Assembly (NCBI GenBank): GCA_944474755.1 | Contig: OX104119.1 | Location: 46,587,927-46,651,926 of the forward strand | DNA length: 64,000 nt | From: Limnoperna fortunei | Lineage: Eukaryota; Mollusca; Bivalvia; Mytilida; Modiolidae | Direction: 5' to 3' | Shown: piece after piece, positions 1 through 11,255 of the stretch | How the letters are laid out: each line of letters opens with the position of its first letter | Numbering within the stretch: position 1 is the stretch's first letter | Notes under the pieces: generated by a model | Database searches by the model: none | The model's input: the letters and a program-made list of their open reading frames with translations, nothing else | Told to the model about the DNA's origin: nothing | Translations under genes and position numbers: made by a program

Positions 1-217
1 CAGATAGAAACACATGTGTTTCTAAATTAAGCTTCTGTCTGTTGGACATTACTAGTCAAAAACTAATAATATTCTGGATTTTTTTTTACAGAATTACCTC
101 CCATTTAAAGACAAGATTAAACAATATCCTTATTTTGCCCATACTATTGTTTTAGCTACAACTGTTTATTTAATCATTAACACATACAGTAATAATAACA
201 TTTAATATAACAGTCTT

Positions 218-469
218 TGTTTGTTTGTTGGTCTGAATGTTGTTACCTGACATTTAGCAAGTCCAGTTTTTATTGCTGGAGAAAGGTGGAGTACCAGGTG
301 AAAACCCCGACCTTCGGTAGGAAAATTGGCAATCCTTGTTAATTAAGATTGGAGTTGAGAGAAACCTGCACACAGTAAATCTCGAACCTGCAATATCAGT
401 GTTGATGGACCATGTAATCAATACATATAGTTGATAAACTACCTGAACCACTTGGCCACAGAGGTCCCT
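218..469 (-). repeat. tRNA-headed SINE, near full length, minus orientation
   Basis: Read on the minus strand it starts with a degenerate tRNA-like head (CTCTGTGGCCAAGTGGTTCA), passes through a central part matching the other SINE copies here, and ends in a GTTT/CAAA-type tail at 218-235. Copies at 2641, 23741, 32662, 44315, 58262 and 62151 share the body. It lies 3' of BLOC1S1 exon 4. Family assignment (Meta/Deu-type SINE) is inference. Confidence 0.75.
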
Positions 470-809
470 AACAGTATAGCTATAAGGCTCTAGCCTAAAT
501 GGTGCATTATGTCATTTTTATTCTAGCGATTGGATGAAAAGAAAGTAAATCACTTACGTCACAATGTGCTGACAGGTATTTTCGAAAATCATGTCATGAA
601 TGAGTGATTGACAAATATCTGTCATCAAGATCAACGGAAAAATGTACAACTTACAGAGAAACAATTAATTCTTTGTAATATGTATAGAGATAACTTGGAC
701 TGATTTTTAGTGAACTTTAAAATTTTGAGGTGTGACACCATGTAACACTCTATACCATGTAGAGTGTTTGAGTGTCCATACTTCCTTGACATACTGTACG
801 TGTACTTAC

Positions 810-897
810 TTTTACGATAAACATATTCTAAAGCACTAGATAAAGTTCTCATATCGGCTTCTATACTCTTGGCCCAGTTTTCTACATCTCCAAGTTC
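810..897 (-). CDS. BLOC1S1: BLOC1S1 exon 4
   Basis: Acceptor TTTTTAG before GAA at 897; the donor GTAAGT follows base 810. It encodes ELGDVENWAKSIEADM and then RTLSSALEYVYRK, the conserved C-terminal block of the family. The exon enters in phase 0 and leaves one base, so a short terminal exon should follow below position 804. Confidence 0.9.
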
Positions 898-3800
898 CTA
901 AAAATAAAACTGTCTGTTTATAATTGGTATATATTATGCATTTATTTCGCTTTCTAAAGGAAGATATAAAAATGTGTTCATCCCAAAATATTTTCCCAAG
1001 GACTTGCCTTAGGGAAATATTATTTCTAAGGGTGAACAAATTTTCATATGTCCGTATAGAGAGGAAATTGAATGTTTTATTCCACTTGATCATAAGTATT
1101 GTGTTTTATTGCTATTTGACAATATTTTCCTAATGTCAGTATTATCCAATCTCACTCTACCAGCCTAAGATGTACTAATCTCACCTCACGGTTAAGACGT
1201 TGTTAAGAAAACAACGTGAAGTCACAATGTTGCAATACAGCAATAAACAGATTATTTACATTTCTTAAAACGCGATTCATTTTTCACCCTATTTTATCTC
1301 AAGGCAGACACACTTCAATGATAGGGATGAGAAAATGCATCTTATTAAAAAGAATGTTAATAATCTATAAATTAGTAATATACATAGTCTTATAGTGTTT
1401 TTTACAACAGAATTCAATATATTTACAAGTCCCACGTCTATCTGTAAATACAACTGCTTTGCATTCCAAAATTAGAATTTTAACCAGAAGATTACAATCA
1501 TTTGGTCTACCTACAGCAGCTCAATACAAAAATTTCTCATTTCTGTTCACGTCTTTTAGTTTGTAGGTAATTGATATAATAAAACAATGATTGCCTGCAC
1601 GTAATGTGAACAGCATAATTTTTATACCATTTTTATCTTGTTATACCCCCCTGCAAACTTGTTTTGTGGGGGTGGGTATATAGGAATCACCCAGTCCGTC
1701 TGTCCTTCTGTCTGTCTGTCCACATCCACATCCACAAGCGCAACTCCTTCTAAATTGCTTGATGAAATTTAATGAAACTTAGCATAAAGTACATTATATG
1801 TAGATGTGCATGAACGATTTTTATTGACCTCAGATATCATTAAGGGGAGATAATTGGACTTGAAAGGGAAGTGGGGGTATCCCTTTGTGACATTATACCT
1901 GTTTAAAACATAACTATTATATTATAGTTTTGAACTATTTTTAGGAATAACAGAAATAAATACTATAGTTTCTTTTGGAAAGATGCAACTATCTGATTGA
2001 TTGGATGTTTGCTTTACGTACAGCGAGCACTATTTCAGCTATATTCAGGGCAAGAAGGAGTTAACAAACAATTAATCAAAAAAAAGGGGGATGGGATACA
2101 GGAAACATAATTTTGACTGCAACTGGAAAAGTATGGAGTGTTTGGTAGGGTCTGAGAATTTAGCCTTTTGTAGCAGCTACAATGATCCTACTCTTTTTCC
2201 AAATCTACAAAAGGGGTCCTTATTGTGCTAGGAGCATGACACTCTCCAAACAAGTGTATTTCTGAGGTAATATACATTGTGAATGAATTATACAGAACCA
2301 AGTTTGGTCAACCCTTTACAGCTGGTTGAAGAGAATGACCAATCTTGTGGACGATTGACCTAAGCATTCAACAGCCATGATGAAATCACAGAACATGATA
2401 ACTTTAATTGGTGTAATGACAGTGAATTTTTTAGTGCTGACCAATTTGGTCATTGACGTAGTATTTGAAAATTGACGATATATTCCTATCAATTTTGTCA
2501 CTTTCATTGCAACAAGTATACAAATTTGGTCATTACAAATTCATTTCTCCATGTGATTTGGAGCAGATGTTTCTACAGTTTCACCACTTAAGTGACTAAA
2601 GCACTAAAAATCCTGAAAAATTCCCTATTATTGATTAGCTTGTTTGTTTGTTTGAATGGTGTTTTAACGCCACTTTCAGCAATTTTTCAGCTATTTCATG
2701 GCGTCCAGTTTTTATTGGGGGAGGAAGCCGGAGTACCCGGAGAGAACCCCCGACCTGCGGTATTGATTAGCATCAGATGGTATAGACAATGCCCCATTTG
2801 GTCCTATCCCAGTTACAAGTCTCAGTGCTTATATGCAAAGAATAAAAACAAGTGTGGACTGTGAGCACGCTCACAAAGGGATACCCTGCTTCCCTTCAAG
2901 TCCAATTATCTCCCCTGAATAATATCAGACAGTGACAAAAATTCTTCTTGCACATCTACATATGATGTACTTCGTTCGTGTAAAGTTTCATCAAAATCTG
3001 TCAAACAGTTTAGGATGAGTTGCGCTTACGAGGTCTGGCACTGAATACTATATTTAAAAAGTCTAAGTCCAATTATCTCCCATGAATAATTTCCGACAGC
3101 AACGAAAATTCTTCATGCACATCTACATATGATGTACTTCCTTCATGTAAAGTTTCATCAAAATCTGTCAAGGGGTTTAGCAGGAGAAGTGCTTACAAGG
3201 GATATTGACAGACGGACAGACAGACAGGGTGATTTTTATATGTGCTATATACCCCCCCAAAAAACAAGTTTGGTCAATTTATGACTGTGGCCATGTACTC
3301 TGTACCTTATTGTTTCATGGTGTAACCAATGTACCTTAATGTTTCACAAACCTTTAAACCTGTATTAAAGTCTTCCACCAATTTCAGCCACTGAAAAGTC
3401 TGCTTGGAAAACTGAGAGGCATTGGCTTGTAAAATCTTGGTTTCAGTGTCTAGTTTTTTCTGGTTGATGTAAACTTGAGCTACCCTGAAAATATATTTAG
3501 GAGTCATGTATGTCCACAAGTTCAAACAAACAGCCTCTAATATAAACTGATACATTTTCTTGTTTCTTCTTTGTGCACATGTTTCTACTCATTTTAATAT
3601 CTGGACAAATGAAGCCATATTTGTGAAAATTGTGCTCCTTTAAATAATGCAGGCTTTCAAGCGGGCCCTTATTTTCCTAATTTTCCTTATTTTTTACAAA
3701 CAGCCCTAAAATTCCTAATTAAAGCTGTAAAATCCTAAAAAAGCCCTACTTTTTTGGTTAAAATCCTAATTTTTTAAATTTTCAATATTTCAAAAATAAA

Positions 3801-6800
3801 ACTAAAAAATAAACATAAAATAGATTAAAGTTAAATGAAGCTAGCTTTAGTATACTTTTAGAAACCAGGAGACTATTCGATGGTCATCCAAATGGTTTTC
3901 TGAATTGGTAATTAACTTTTGTACTATTGTTCTGTGCCCAAAATGGTGAGTAAATCTAATTTTTCAGTCTTAAATCATTAGAAAATAGCACATTTTATCC
4001 CTTATTTTTGTTGAAAAACCCCAAAAAATTCCTAAAATTAGCCCTTATTTTTAGAGAATTTAGCCCTAAAAAAAGCCCATATTTTTTGCAAAAAGTAGCT
4101 TGAAAGCCTGATAATGCTACAGTTTAATTTTTACCAAATCTGTTACATAATATTTTTTTCAATCTTATTTAAGTTACAAATTAAAGGTAGGTTTAAAAGA
4201 TACACTTTTGAAAGATCACCTTGTCCAAAATTGGTTCCAAAATGCAAAGTACATTTATATGGCTGCATTTTATAACTGATGATTTGTCAAAATGACACTA
4301 AATTATAATACATTGAAATTTGACAAAAATTGCAATATAACTTTTGCATTGAAAATAGTGTACCTTAGCTACAACTATTCCTTTTTCAGTGACAGTGAGA
4401 GGTAATGCTAGTTTAATCTGAGGATATGTCCATATCATTGGACTACAGCACAACCTTTGGTTTTAGAAGCAATTCAAATATAAAAATTCTGAACAAATGA
4501 TTGAAAGTTGAAAATAGTGATCAAAGGTATCAGTCAAGATGAGATTCAAAGAGTCTGTTTTTATTTGCTAAAAAAAAAAAACCCATATAATTATAGCTTT
4601 CCCTGAAATCCAGAAGAAAAGGTTTTGAAATCAGCATTTATAATGTACATGTATCATAAGTTAGAGTAAAGGTTCATGAATTCTTGCTTTCAGACTGACT
4701 GCTTATGATCATTTATACAATGGGGACACAAGAATACAAATTATACCCCCCCCCCACTATTTAATTAAGATGAATATGTAATTTATATTTGACTTCTTAT
4801 TAACTAATTACCCTCCATTCAAATGATCCACTAAAGCATGAGTTAGTGCTGTTGATGCGACTATTGCCTCCTTTTTCTTCTTTTCTGCAAAGATAATAAT
4901 AACAAAATAAATTACTGTGATATGAAGCTATCAATGTCTTTTTTAGTTTAAATTCTCACATCACATCATGATAGGCAAAAGACACTGTTGTAAGTTGCAG
5001 TATGTGCAGAGGTTTAAATTAACATTTAAGAGCAAAGGGTCCAGGAAGCTCTAGGCAGAAAGCCATCAGATGTTATCAAAAAGTCCTCAATATGAGTTAC
5101 TGAAAATACATGCAGGTCCAGAAATTTTGTACATAAAATTTCAAAGGTCCTGAATCAAATCTTGAAGGTCCATGACCTAAGACCAGTGCCAATTTACTGT
5201 GGTTTCATTTTTATTCGTGGTGCACCAATTTTCGTCGTTTTCGTGGTTGGGGACAAACCACGAAATTAAGAATTCAACAAATAATGATCTCAAGAAATCT
5301 ATAATGAGGGTAAGCTGACATGAGAAACTTCTATGGGACGGTTGTTTACATGGATGATGACGACTTATGTTCAGGATGCATTGTGATATTGATATGTTTT
5401 CAATAGATAATGACAATTTTGCATTATGAACAACTTTGGTGTGTTTATGACACTAAATAGAAATAAAATTAATTAAATAAACATCTTTGTTATTTTTAAT
5501 TGCGTAATCCTGTCAGTAATGAACGTACTTCCTGTTGTGCCTTCGTTGTAAAGTGTTGATGTATACACACATATTAAAGTAACTTTTTTAATTTAAATAA
5601 AGATCAATAAAGCAATTTATTTTTTACACCTTTTATACTGATTTCTATCTTTCACAAGTGTGGACACAGAAAAATGTCTCGCCTGCATTCCACATCAGTA
5701 ACGAAAATAAATTTCGTCATAAGCATTACGTAAATAGCATTAAATATCAGCAGCTGCCTGTATACAAAATATTGTCACCATACCCTGCATAGTTACAGGG
5801 GAACAGCCGTAACCCAAAAACTTTAACGTAGTCGCTGGACCGTGAAATTGAGGTCAAGGTCAGGTGGAACCTACCAGACAGTCATGTACTATTCATCAGC
5901 AACCTATATACCAAATATTGTCATCCTACCATGCGTAGTTACAGAGGAACTATCGTAACCCAAAAACTTTAACGTAGTCGCTGGACCGTGAAATTGAGGT
6001 CATCAAGGTCAGGTGACACCTATCAGACAGTCATGTACTAGTCATCAGCAACCTATACACCAAATATTGTCATCCTACCATGGGTAGTTACAGAGGAACT
6101 GTCGTAACCCAAAAACTTTAACGTAGTCGCTGGACCGTGAAATTGAGGTCAAGGTCAGGTGACACCTACCAGACAGTCATGTACTAGTCATCAGCAACCT
6201 ATACACCAAATATTGTCATCCTACCATGCGTAGTTACAGAGGAACTGTCGTAACCCAAAAACTTTAACGTAGTCGCTGGACCGTGAAATTGAGGTCAAGG
6301 TCAGGTGACACCTACCAGACAGTCATGTACTAGTCATCAGCAACCTATACACCAAATATTGTCATCCTACCATGCGTAGTTACAGAGGAACTGTCGTAAC
6401 CCAAAAACTTTAACGTAGTCGCTGGATCGTGAAATTGAGGTCAAGGTCAGGTGACACCTACCAGACAGTCATGTACTAGTCATCAGCAACCTATACACCA
6501 AATATTGTCATCCTACCATGCGTAGTTACAGAGGAACTGTCGTAACCCAAAAACTTTAACGTAGTCAATGGACCGTGAAATTGAGGTCAAGGTCAGGTGA
6601 CACCTACCAGACAGTCATGTACTAGTCATCAGCAACCTATACACCAAATATTGTCATCCTACCATGCGCAGTTACAGAGGAACTGTCGTAACCCAAAAAC
6701 TTTAACGTAGTCGCTGGACCGTGAAATTGAGGTCAAAGTCAGGTGACAGGTGACTGACTGGCAAGTACTCATCATAAGCTACCTCTGGACCAAATTTGAT

Positions 6801-9800
6801 GGACCTAGGGCTTGGGCTTACAAAGATATGAAGCAAGATGTCAAGTGTTTACGCCGCCGCCACCGCCGGATTCCCATACATATGTCTCGCCTCCAGCGAC
6901 TTTCGTCGCAGGCGAGACAAAAACCACTAATTATATCACCAATTTTATTGTCAAACAAACAAACTTAATCTGTGCCCCAGGGAATGTACGACGAATTTAC
7001 AATGCACTGCTTACTTAGATTGGTTTGAATTAAAAGTGACATGTTTATTAATTGTGTTAATTATGTTTACGGCTACAAAACGAAATCTGTTTAATCTTTA
7101 TTACTTTATGTTCCTTTGAAAACAAAACAGTCATTATGCCGTTTTAAAGATAGGTAGCTAGATGTACACTTTCGCGTGATATATGGTATCGCGTGATTTT
7201 ATTTAAGGCACTTTACTCAACGCACAGTCTTTTAAAATTGTGTTTACAAATGACATAAAACTGCAAAAACGCAACACCTTTCATACATTTATGTTCAGTG
7301 TGGGCTTTGCACCACGCAACAACAAAAAAACAGGCTACATTTTGCATCGTCTTTCTAAAACCGTCCCATTTAGTTTTAATGTCGCCGCTTTTCAATAAAA
7401 CTACCGTAATGACATCCCGTGATCAGCATTACAATTGTCACCTCTCGAGAGCGATATCTTGAAAATGATGTATTTGAAAATGTACAGACTAACACAGTAT
7501 GAATACCGCAAATTTGTAAGCAATTCCCTCATTTTTCATTTTTGGATTTTTTTTATTCCGCAAACCATGAATTTAAGAATCCCACAAAAATTGATACCCA
7601 CGAAAATAAATGAAACCACAGTAAACTCTGATGTGTGAAACAGATGTCTGTCTATTAATCATAATGAATGAAGAATTTAGCTAACAAATACCCAACTGCA
7701 GACTTAAATGGGCTACATGATTGAAGAGTGCCACGCTCCTTGCATGATAAAGGCCCCTTTTGTAGATTTAGAAAAAGAATAGATTCTATTAAAGACTAAA
7801 TTCACTTGCGAGAGACATGCCAATACCAGCCAGCGTCACATAAACAGTAGTGGACAGTGGAACACAGCAGGGACAACCCAAACTGGTATCTTCAGACGGC
7901 TACTCCTATGTCTTAAAAGAAAAGCTTGCATGAGGGACAGTCCACTGGCGATGCAGTGTAAGGGGAAGGAAGGAGATCTACCGCCATTTAAAACACCTAG
8001 CATTAAAATATACGCAAAATTATACAGTGAACCCTCGTTACAACGACATTCGATTTAACGGAATATTAGACATCCGACAGGATTTCAGTGGGAACAAACG
8101 TGTCCACTTGTTGTTTATACTCCATACAACGACATATTCGGTTTCCGACTCCGACTGCGTCTGTCGGTAACAAATATACCAAAGCTAGCATAAAATAATT
8201 CGTTACAACGACAAATTATCAAGATTTACCTGTGAAAGATTACCTTTGTCCAGAGAATTAATTTTTTTAACGGTTAATTTCACAGGTGAACACCTGTTGC
8301 TATTGCGTAATAAACCTTGCGTGACATTTCCGTTACAAAACTAATCGATGATAGGGATATGGCTTCATTAAAAAGGTGTCAAAGGCTATTTAATATTTAA
8401 ATCTTCAAATATTTCAGAAAATTATTGGCTTAATTACAAGTGTGTTAAGATTGAAGCGGCACATATGAAATAGGATAATTACCGAAATCGGTCTAATGTA
8501 AATAATCATAACTTACAATTAATTTTGTTAAAAAAAAAAGAAAAAAAAAAGGTTTTTAATTAAATATCGGGAAGAAAACAAGCATTTTATTATTGTTTTG
8601 TTCTTAAGCTTGGATATTGAGCAGACTTGAACGATTTTCAATAGACGCAAATAAAAAAGTGAGATAATCAAAGTACAAAAATACAAATTCATTATAACAG
8701 CAAATTCAGTTAAACGTCAATAATGGCCGGAAACTAACATGGTCGTTGTAAAGAGGGTTGACTGTACTATCAATATATTTTTTTATATTATAAAGACAGT
8801 ATTAAATTAATTTAATTTATATGATAAATTTATATATTTTACATATGTGGGGCGATTCGTTATTAATATGGGGCGAATTGTGATGGGGCGACTCGAGAGT
8901 GGGGCGAGTAGTTACGATAACGGATTGTACGATTGTACATGCGAATTACAGTCATTTCGTACCATAATGTTATGTCTCTATTTTAACATACTGGTTGATG
9001 AAATTAAGCTTAGTTTGATAATCTATGATTGACATATAGTTCATGATGGTTAAGACACACCTCCTCATTAACTCGCAGTTTGTAATGATTATTTTAATAG
9101 CTTATCTATGAATATGCATAACATTGGGAATTTAAGCATGTGAGTGTAGCCTATCTGAAGATTGTATTTTATGCTCTTGATGTTTTCACTTTTGTATATA
9201 GAATTAGTTTAGCGAATATAATTAGAAAGTAGAACTTTGTGTTTATTTTAATCTATTAAATAACTTTGGAACCGACAATAAAAGCCATATATTTGGATCT
9301 AAAATGGTGGAGAACTGTTTTTTTTAATGACATTTAATTAAGTGACATCAACTATACAATTCTGTGATTTGTTTGACAACCACTTGGATATATTAAGTTT
9401 CTTTTGTATTATTAATGGATCCCGAGAGTACCTTTTAGTTCCCTGTGACTGGTGGATTTATATTAACCTTTAAAATTTTAATTGTAATGAAGACAACAGA
9501 CTGTGAGTAGATGCATGTTCATTATGATGTATGTATGCCAATGAAATAATTTGTATGTGCAAATCGATGCGCTACAAATACCGCCATAAAATTTTGAAAA
9601 TGACTTTGGGAAAATGAGTTTCGATAAAAACGATACTTCATCATCTACAACTTACTTATATCAACATGATCAAAGCTCGTCGAATTTCGAAAATAACATT
9701 TTAGACTCTAGTTTCCTACAACAACAAGAATTGAAAGAAGACGAATATGTTCTTTTACCAAATACCAAGTCCGTTCGTTTTACTTCCACTCCAAAAACAA

Positions 9801-11255
9801 CCAAACCTTTTTCAAATCCATCCGATGTTCATACAATTTTAAATCTCTATTCTTCTCGCTCATTATCTCAATCATCAAAAATCAAAAGGATGGAGAAATT
9901 GGCAGAATGTTCACAATTTTCTGGTTATTCCCACAAGAATGCCAAGGCATTCCTGTCAGAATTTGAATCATATACAAAATTACACGATATTAGGGACGCC
10001 GGTGAAAGAAAGGTTGCGGCATTTCATTTACACCTTAAAGGACCAGCCCGCACCTGGTTTAACACATTGTCCGATTATACCAGAGAGTCTTGGGCATATG
10101 CCAAAGTTAGTTTTATTGAAAAATATGTCCATATTAGCAATAACAACTCTGTTGCCATGATGGAGGGGCAAATTTTTAACAACATGAAACTGGGCCCAAA
10201 TGAAAAGCTGGACGACTTTCACAGCAAGCTAGTTGAAAAAGGCCATCTTCTAAGCAAACCCGAACATGAGATGGTCTGAACCATGGGTAAACAATACGTT
10301 TACAACTACACTGAGTAAAAATTCTTTACAAAAAATCTTTGAATTAATCTAAAGAAGATATATTAAATATTATTAATTTAAAAAAGAGTTATTTGTGTCT
10401 TATATAAATTTTTTTTTTTTAAATTGGACAAGAAATTATTTTTTTAAAGTAACCATTATGACAAATTTTAAGCATTCTGAATAGAAAAGAAATAATTGTT
10501 GTGTGAAAAAGGGCTTTATTATTCATTAATCAGATATGAAAGGAATAAGGACTGGAAATCACAATATTATGCTGAAATTGCATACAGGTTTTCAATAATA
10601 TGCTTCCCCATATGATAGGAAATTATCATAACACACTCTCCAGGGGCGGATCTAGGAATTTGTGTTAGGGGAGGCATAAAAATTCGGGGAGGGGTCTCCC
10701 AGCAGGTCCAGGGGGGAAGCCCCCCTTAAGCTCCGGGAATCCAAGCATTTGGTAGCAATCCAGACAAAGTTTTCTAGACTCGTTTTTTTATCTTTGCCCC
10801 TTCTTTTAGTTGGCTTTATTTTTCAACTATGACCATAAATAATGAATTTTAATGCAGGAACTCTGGTTTATTCGATGCCTTTACTCGTCTTCTCTTTCCT
10901 CCTTTCCCTTTTGTCTCGTTCTCTCGTGCTATCTTTTTTTATGGGGGGTATGCCCAGTACGCCTTTCCTTGGATCCGCGACTGCTCTCCCATATGGTACG
11001 AATTGGCTATGGTGTGGATAATACGTAAATGCAGACTTTTTTAAAAATAATGATTGCAGGCTAAAACAGTTCCTAAAAAGACTTTGGTACAACAACATGA
11101 AATGGAACACCCAGTATATTGCACCAAATAAATCTTTGATTTTATTATTGTTAGTAAGTATATTAATTCATGGAAATACGATAGTTTTAATAACCTTGTC
11201 TTTCTTTTCGAGCTTGTTGCCGTAACTGATGCTGCTTGACAAGTGATGACAGCAT
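810..11255 (-). CDS. BLOC1S1: BLOC1S1 (BLOC-1 / BORC subunit 1, GCN5L1), four exons found
   Basis: Spliced on the minus strand: 11255-11195, 4884-4812, 3484-3352, 897-810, giving about 118 codons with all phases matching. The product is a small coiled-coil subunit shared by BLOC-1 (lysosome-related organelle biogenesis) and BORC (lysosome positioning); the vertebrate protein is also studied as the acetylation factor GCN5L1. Recognisable family blocks are MLSSLVKQHQLRQQARKERQ at the N-terminus, HALVDHLN, the VAQVYINQKKLD block, FSKQTFQWLKLVEDFN, and the C-terminal DVENWAKSIEADMRTLSSAL followed by EYVY. These follow the order and spacing of the animal protein (about 125 residues). The C-terminal exon is uncertain: exon 4 has a strong GTAAGT donor after VYRK, and without splicing the frame would run on to about 631. 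Intron 1 (6.3 kb) is filled with transposons, including an antisense gag fragment. The gene is divergent from the integrin gene and probably shares its promoter. Confidence 0.93.
1641..1890 (+). repeat. Repeat family gamma, copy 1 (head part)
   Basis: Begins with a C-run/G-run hairpin (ATACCCCC...GGGGGTGGGTAT) around AAACTTGTTT, then a GTCCGTCTGTCC microsatellite, then a unit shared with 2848-3270 and 26917-27173. The tail hairpin found in the other copies is missing. It lies in the intron between BLOC1S1 exons 3 and 4. Confidence 0.7.
1993..2262 (+). repeat. Second SINE-like family (GATT-tail repeat), copy 1
   Basis: Carries GATTGATTGGATGT, then AGCGAGCACTATTTCAGCTA, and a body with CTACAATGATCCTACTC. 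The same blocks occur reversed at about 33700-34168, and fragments occur at 42662-42735 and 7715-7790. No coding capacity. Calling it a SINE is inference; it is certainly an interspersed repeat. Confidence 0.6.
2641..2762 (-). repeat. SINE 3' fragment, minus orientation
   Basis: GTTT tail followed by the reverse complement of the conserved 3' body (GTTTTAACGCCACTTTCAGC, then GCGTCCAGTTTTTATT and the CCGGAGTACCCGGAG segment). The tRNA head is missing. Confidence 0.7.
2848..3270 (-). repeat. Repeat family gamma, copy 2, two internal units
   Basis: Minus-oriented. The head hairpin is at the 3270 end (runs of C and G around AACAAGTTTGG), followed inward by GACAGACGGACAGACAG and two copies of an approximately 160-bp unit (AGTCCAATTATCTCCC at about 2898 and 3064). 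The tail hairpin GTGAGCACGCTCAC is at 2861-2874. Confidence 0.7.
3352..3484 (-). CDS. BLOC1S1: BLOC1S1 exon 3
   Basis: Acceptor TATATTTTCAG, then G completing the split glycine codon, then VAQVYINQKKLD, TETKILQANASQFSKQ and TFQWLKLVEDFNTGLK. Donor GTTTGT after AAG at 3352. This is the central amphipathic helix block of the protein, 44 codons plus one base. It matches the VAQAYxNQxKLDxExKxLQ family pattern very closely. Confidence 0.95.
3650..4110. mobile_element. MITE, 461 bp, perfect 13-bp terminal inverted repeats
   Basis: Ends are CAGGCTTTCAAGC at 3650-3662 and its exact reverse complement at 4098-4110, flanked on both sides by ATAATG, a likely 6-bp target-site duplication. The interior is AT-rich and built from words such as CCCTAAAATTCCTAA, with no open frame. 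It sits between BLOC1S1 exons 2 and 3. The CAGG terminus is hAT-like, but the duplication length is not typical, so the superfamily stays open. Confidence 0.75.
4812..4884 (-). CDS. BLOC1S1: BLOC1S1 exon 2
   Basis: Acceptor TCTTTGCAG; 73 nt reading EKKKKEAIVASTALTHALVD and then HLNG with a split glycine; donor GTAATT. The phase joins exon 1 (one base left) and exon 3 (one base needed). The basic stretch plus HALVDHLN is diagnostic for BLOC1S1. Confidence 0.93.
5197..7621. mobile_element. TA-flanked TIR element with another element nested inside
   Basis: Inverted ends CTGTGGTTTCATTTTTATTC (5197) and the reverse complement of CGAAAATAAATGAAACCACAG (7601-7621), less similar further inward, flanked by TA on both sides as in Tc1/mariner-pogo type insertions. 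The family epsilon element (5652-6921) is nested within. The 7141-7475 part recurs as two separated halves at 35560-35740 and 38360-38530. No transposase frame is seen. Confidence 0.6.
5652..6921 (-). repeat. Repeat family epsilon, copy 1: 146-bp tandem array
   Basis: About seven monomers of 146 bp (marker word CATGTACTAGTCATCAGCAA, e.g. at 6031, 6177, 6323), very similar to each other. The head hairpin is at 6884-6918 (GTCTCGCC...GGCGAGAC), next to a CGCCGCCGCCACCGCCG stretch. The tail end at 5652-5690 has GTGTGGACAC and GTCTCGCCTG. An inverted second copy lies at 56579-57832. It resembles the pearl elements described from bivalves. Confidence 0.85.
8025..8764. mobile_element. pogo/Tigger-like non-autonomous DNA element, 740 bp
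   Basis: Inverted ends CAGTGAACCCTCGTTACAAC (8025) and, reversed, CAGTCAACCCTCTTTACAAC (8764), flanked by TA on both sides (8023-8024, 8765-8766). The word GTTACAACGACA also recurs inside at about 8211. No transposase frame; AT-rich interior. CAGT ends with a TA duplication fit the pogo branch of Tc1/mariner, assigned by inference. Confidence 0.75.
8846..9303 (+). mobile_element. Possible 5' LTR of the gag-bearing element
   Basis: Starts TGTGGGGCGATT and contains four close copies of TGGGGCGA between 8848 and 8910, an AATAAA signal at about 9279, and a following TGGTGGAG stretch that could be a primer-binding site. No second LTR is visible downstream of gag, so the boundaries are guesses. 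Confidence 0.35.
9614..10279 (+). pseudogene. LTR-retrotransposon gag fragment (Ty3/gypsy-like)
   Basis: A 221-codon frame. Residues about 95-220 look like a retrotransposon Gag capsid domain: FSGYSHKNAKAFLSEFESY, then AAFHLHLKGPARTWFNTL, then NEKLDDFHSKLVEKG. Its N-terminal 90 residues are Ser/Thr-rich. The frame stops at 10279, and no zinc knuckle, protease or reverse transcriptase follows, so only a 5' portion remains. It lies antisense in intron 1 of BLOC1S1. The element would need pol supplied elsewhere; a domesticated gag gene is possible but unsupported. Confidence 0.75.
10380..11194. other. BLOC1S1 intron 1, promoter-proximal part
   Basis: AT-rich at first, then at about 10640-11000 a GGGGAGGGGTCTCC / CCCCCCTTAAG-like G- and C-run segment that resembles an old repeat. 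No open frame or exon is recognised. Confidence 0.4.
11195..11255 (-). CDS. BLOC1S1: BLOC1S1 exon 1 with start codon
   Basis: ATG at 11255-11253 followed by LSSLVKQHQLRQQARKERQ, matching the MLSxLLKEHQxKQ start of the animal protein, then one base of a Glu codon and donor GTTATT. It is 20 codons plus one base. Confidence 0.93.

Noticed and set aside
9614..10279. Domesticated gag gene or active retroelement
   Set aside because: No pol, no second LTR and an abrupt stop; truncated remnant is the simpler reading.
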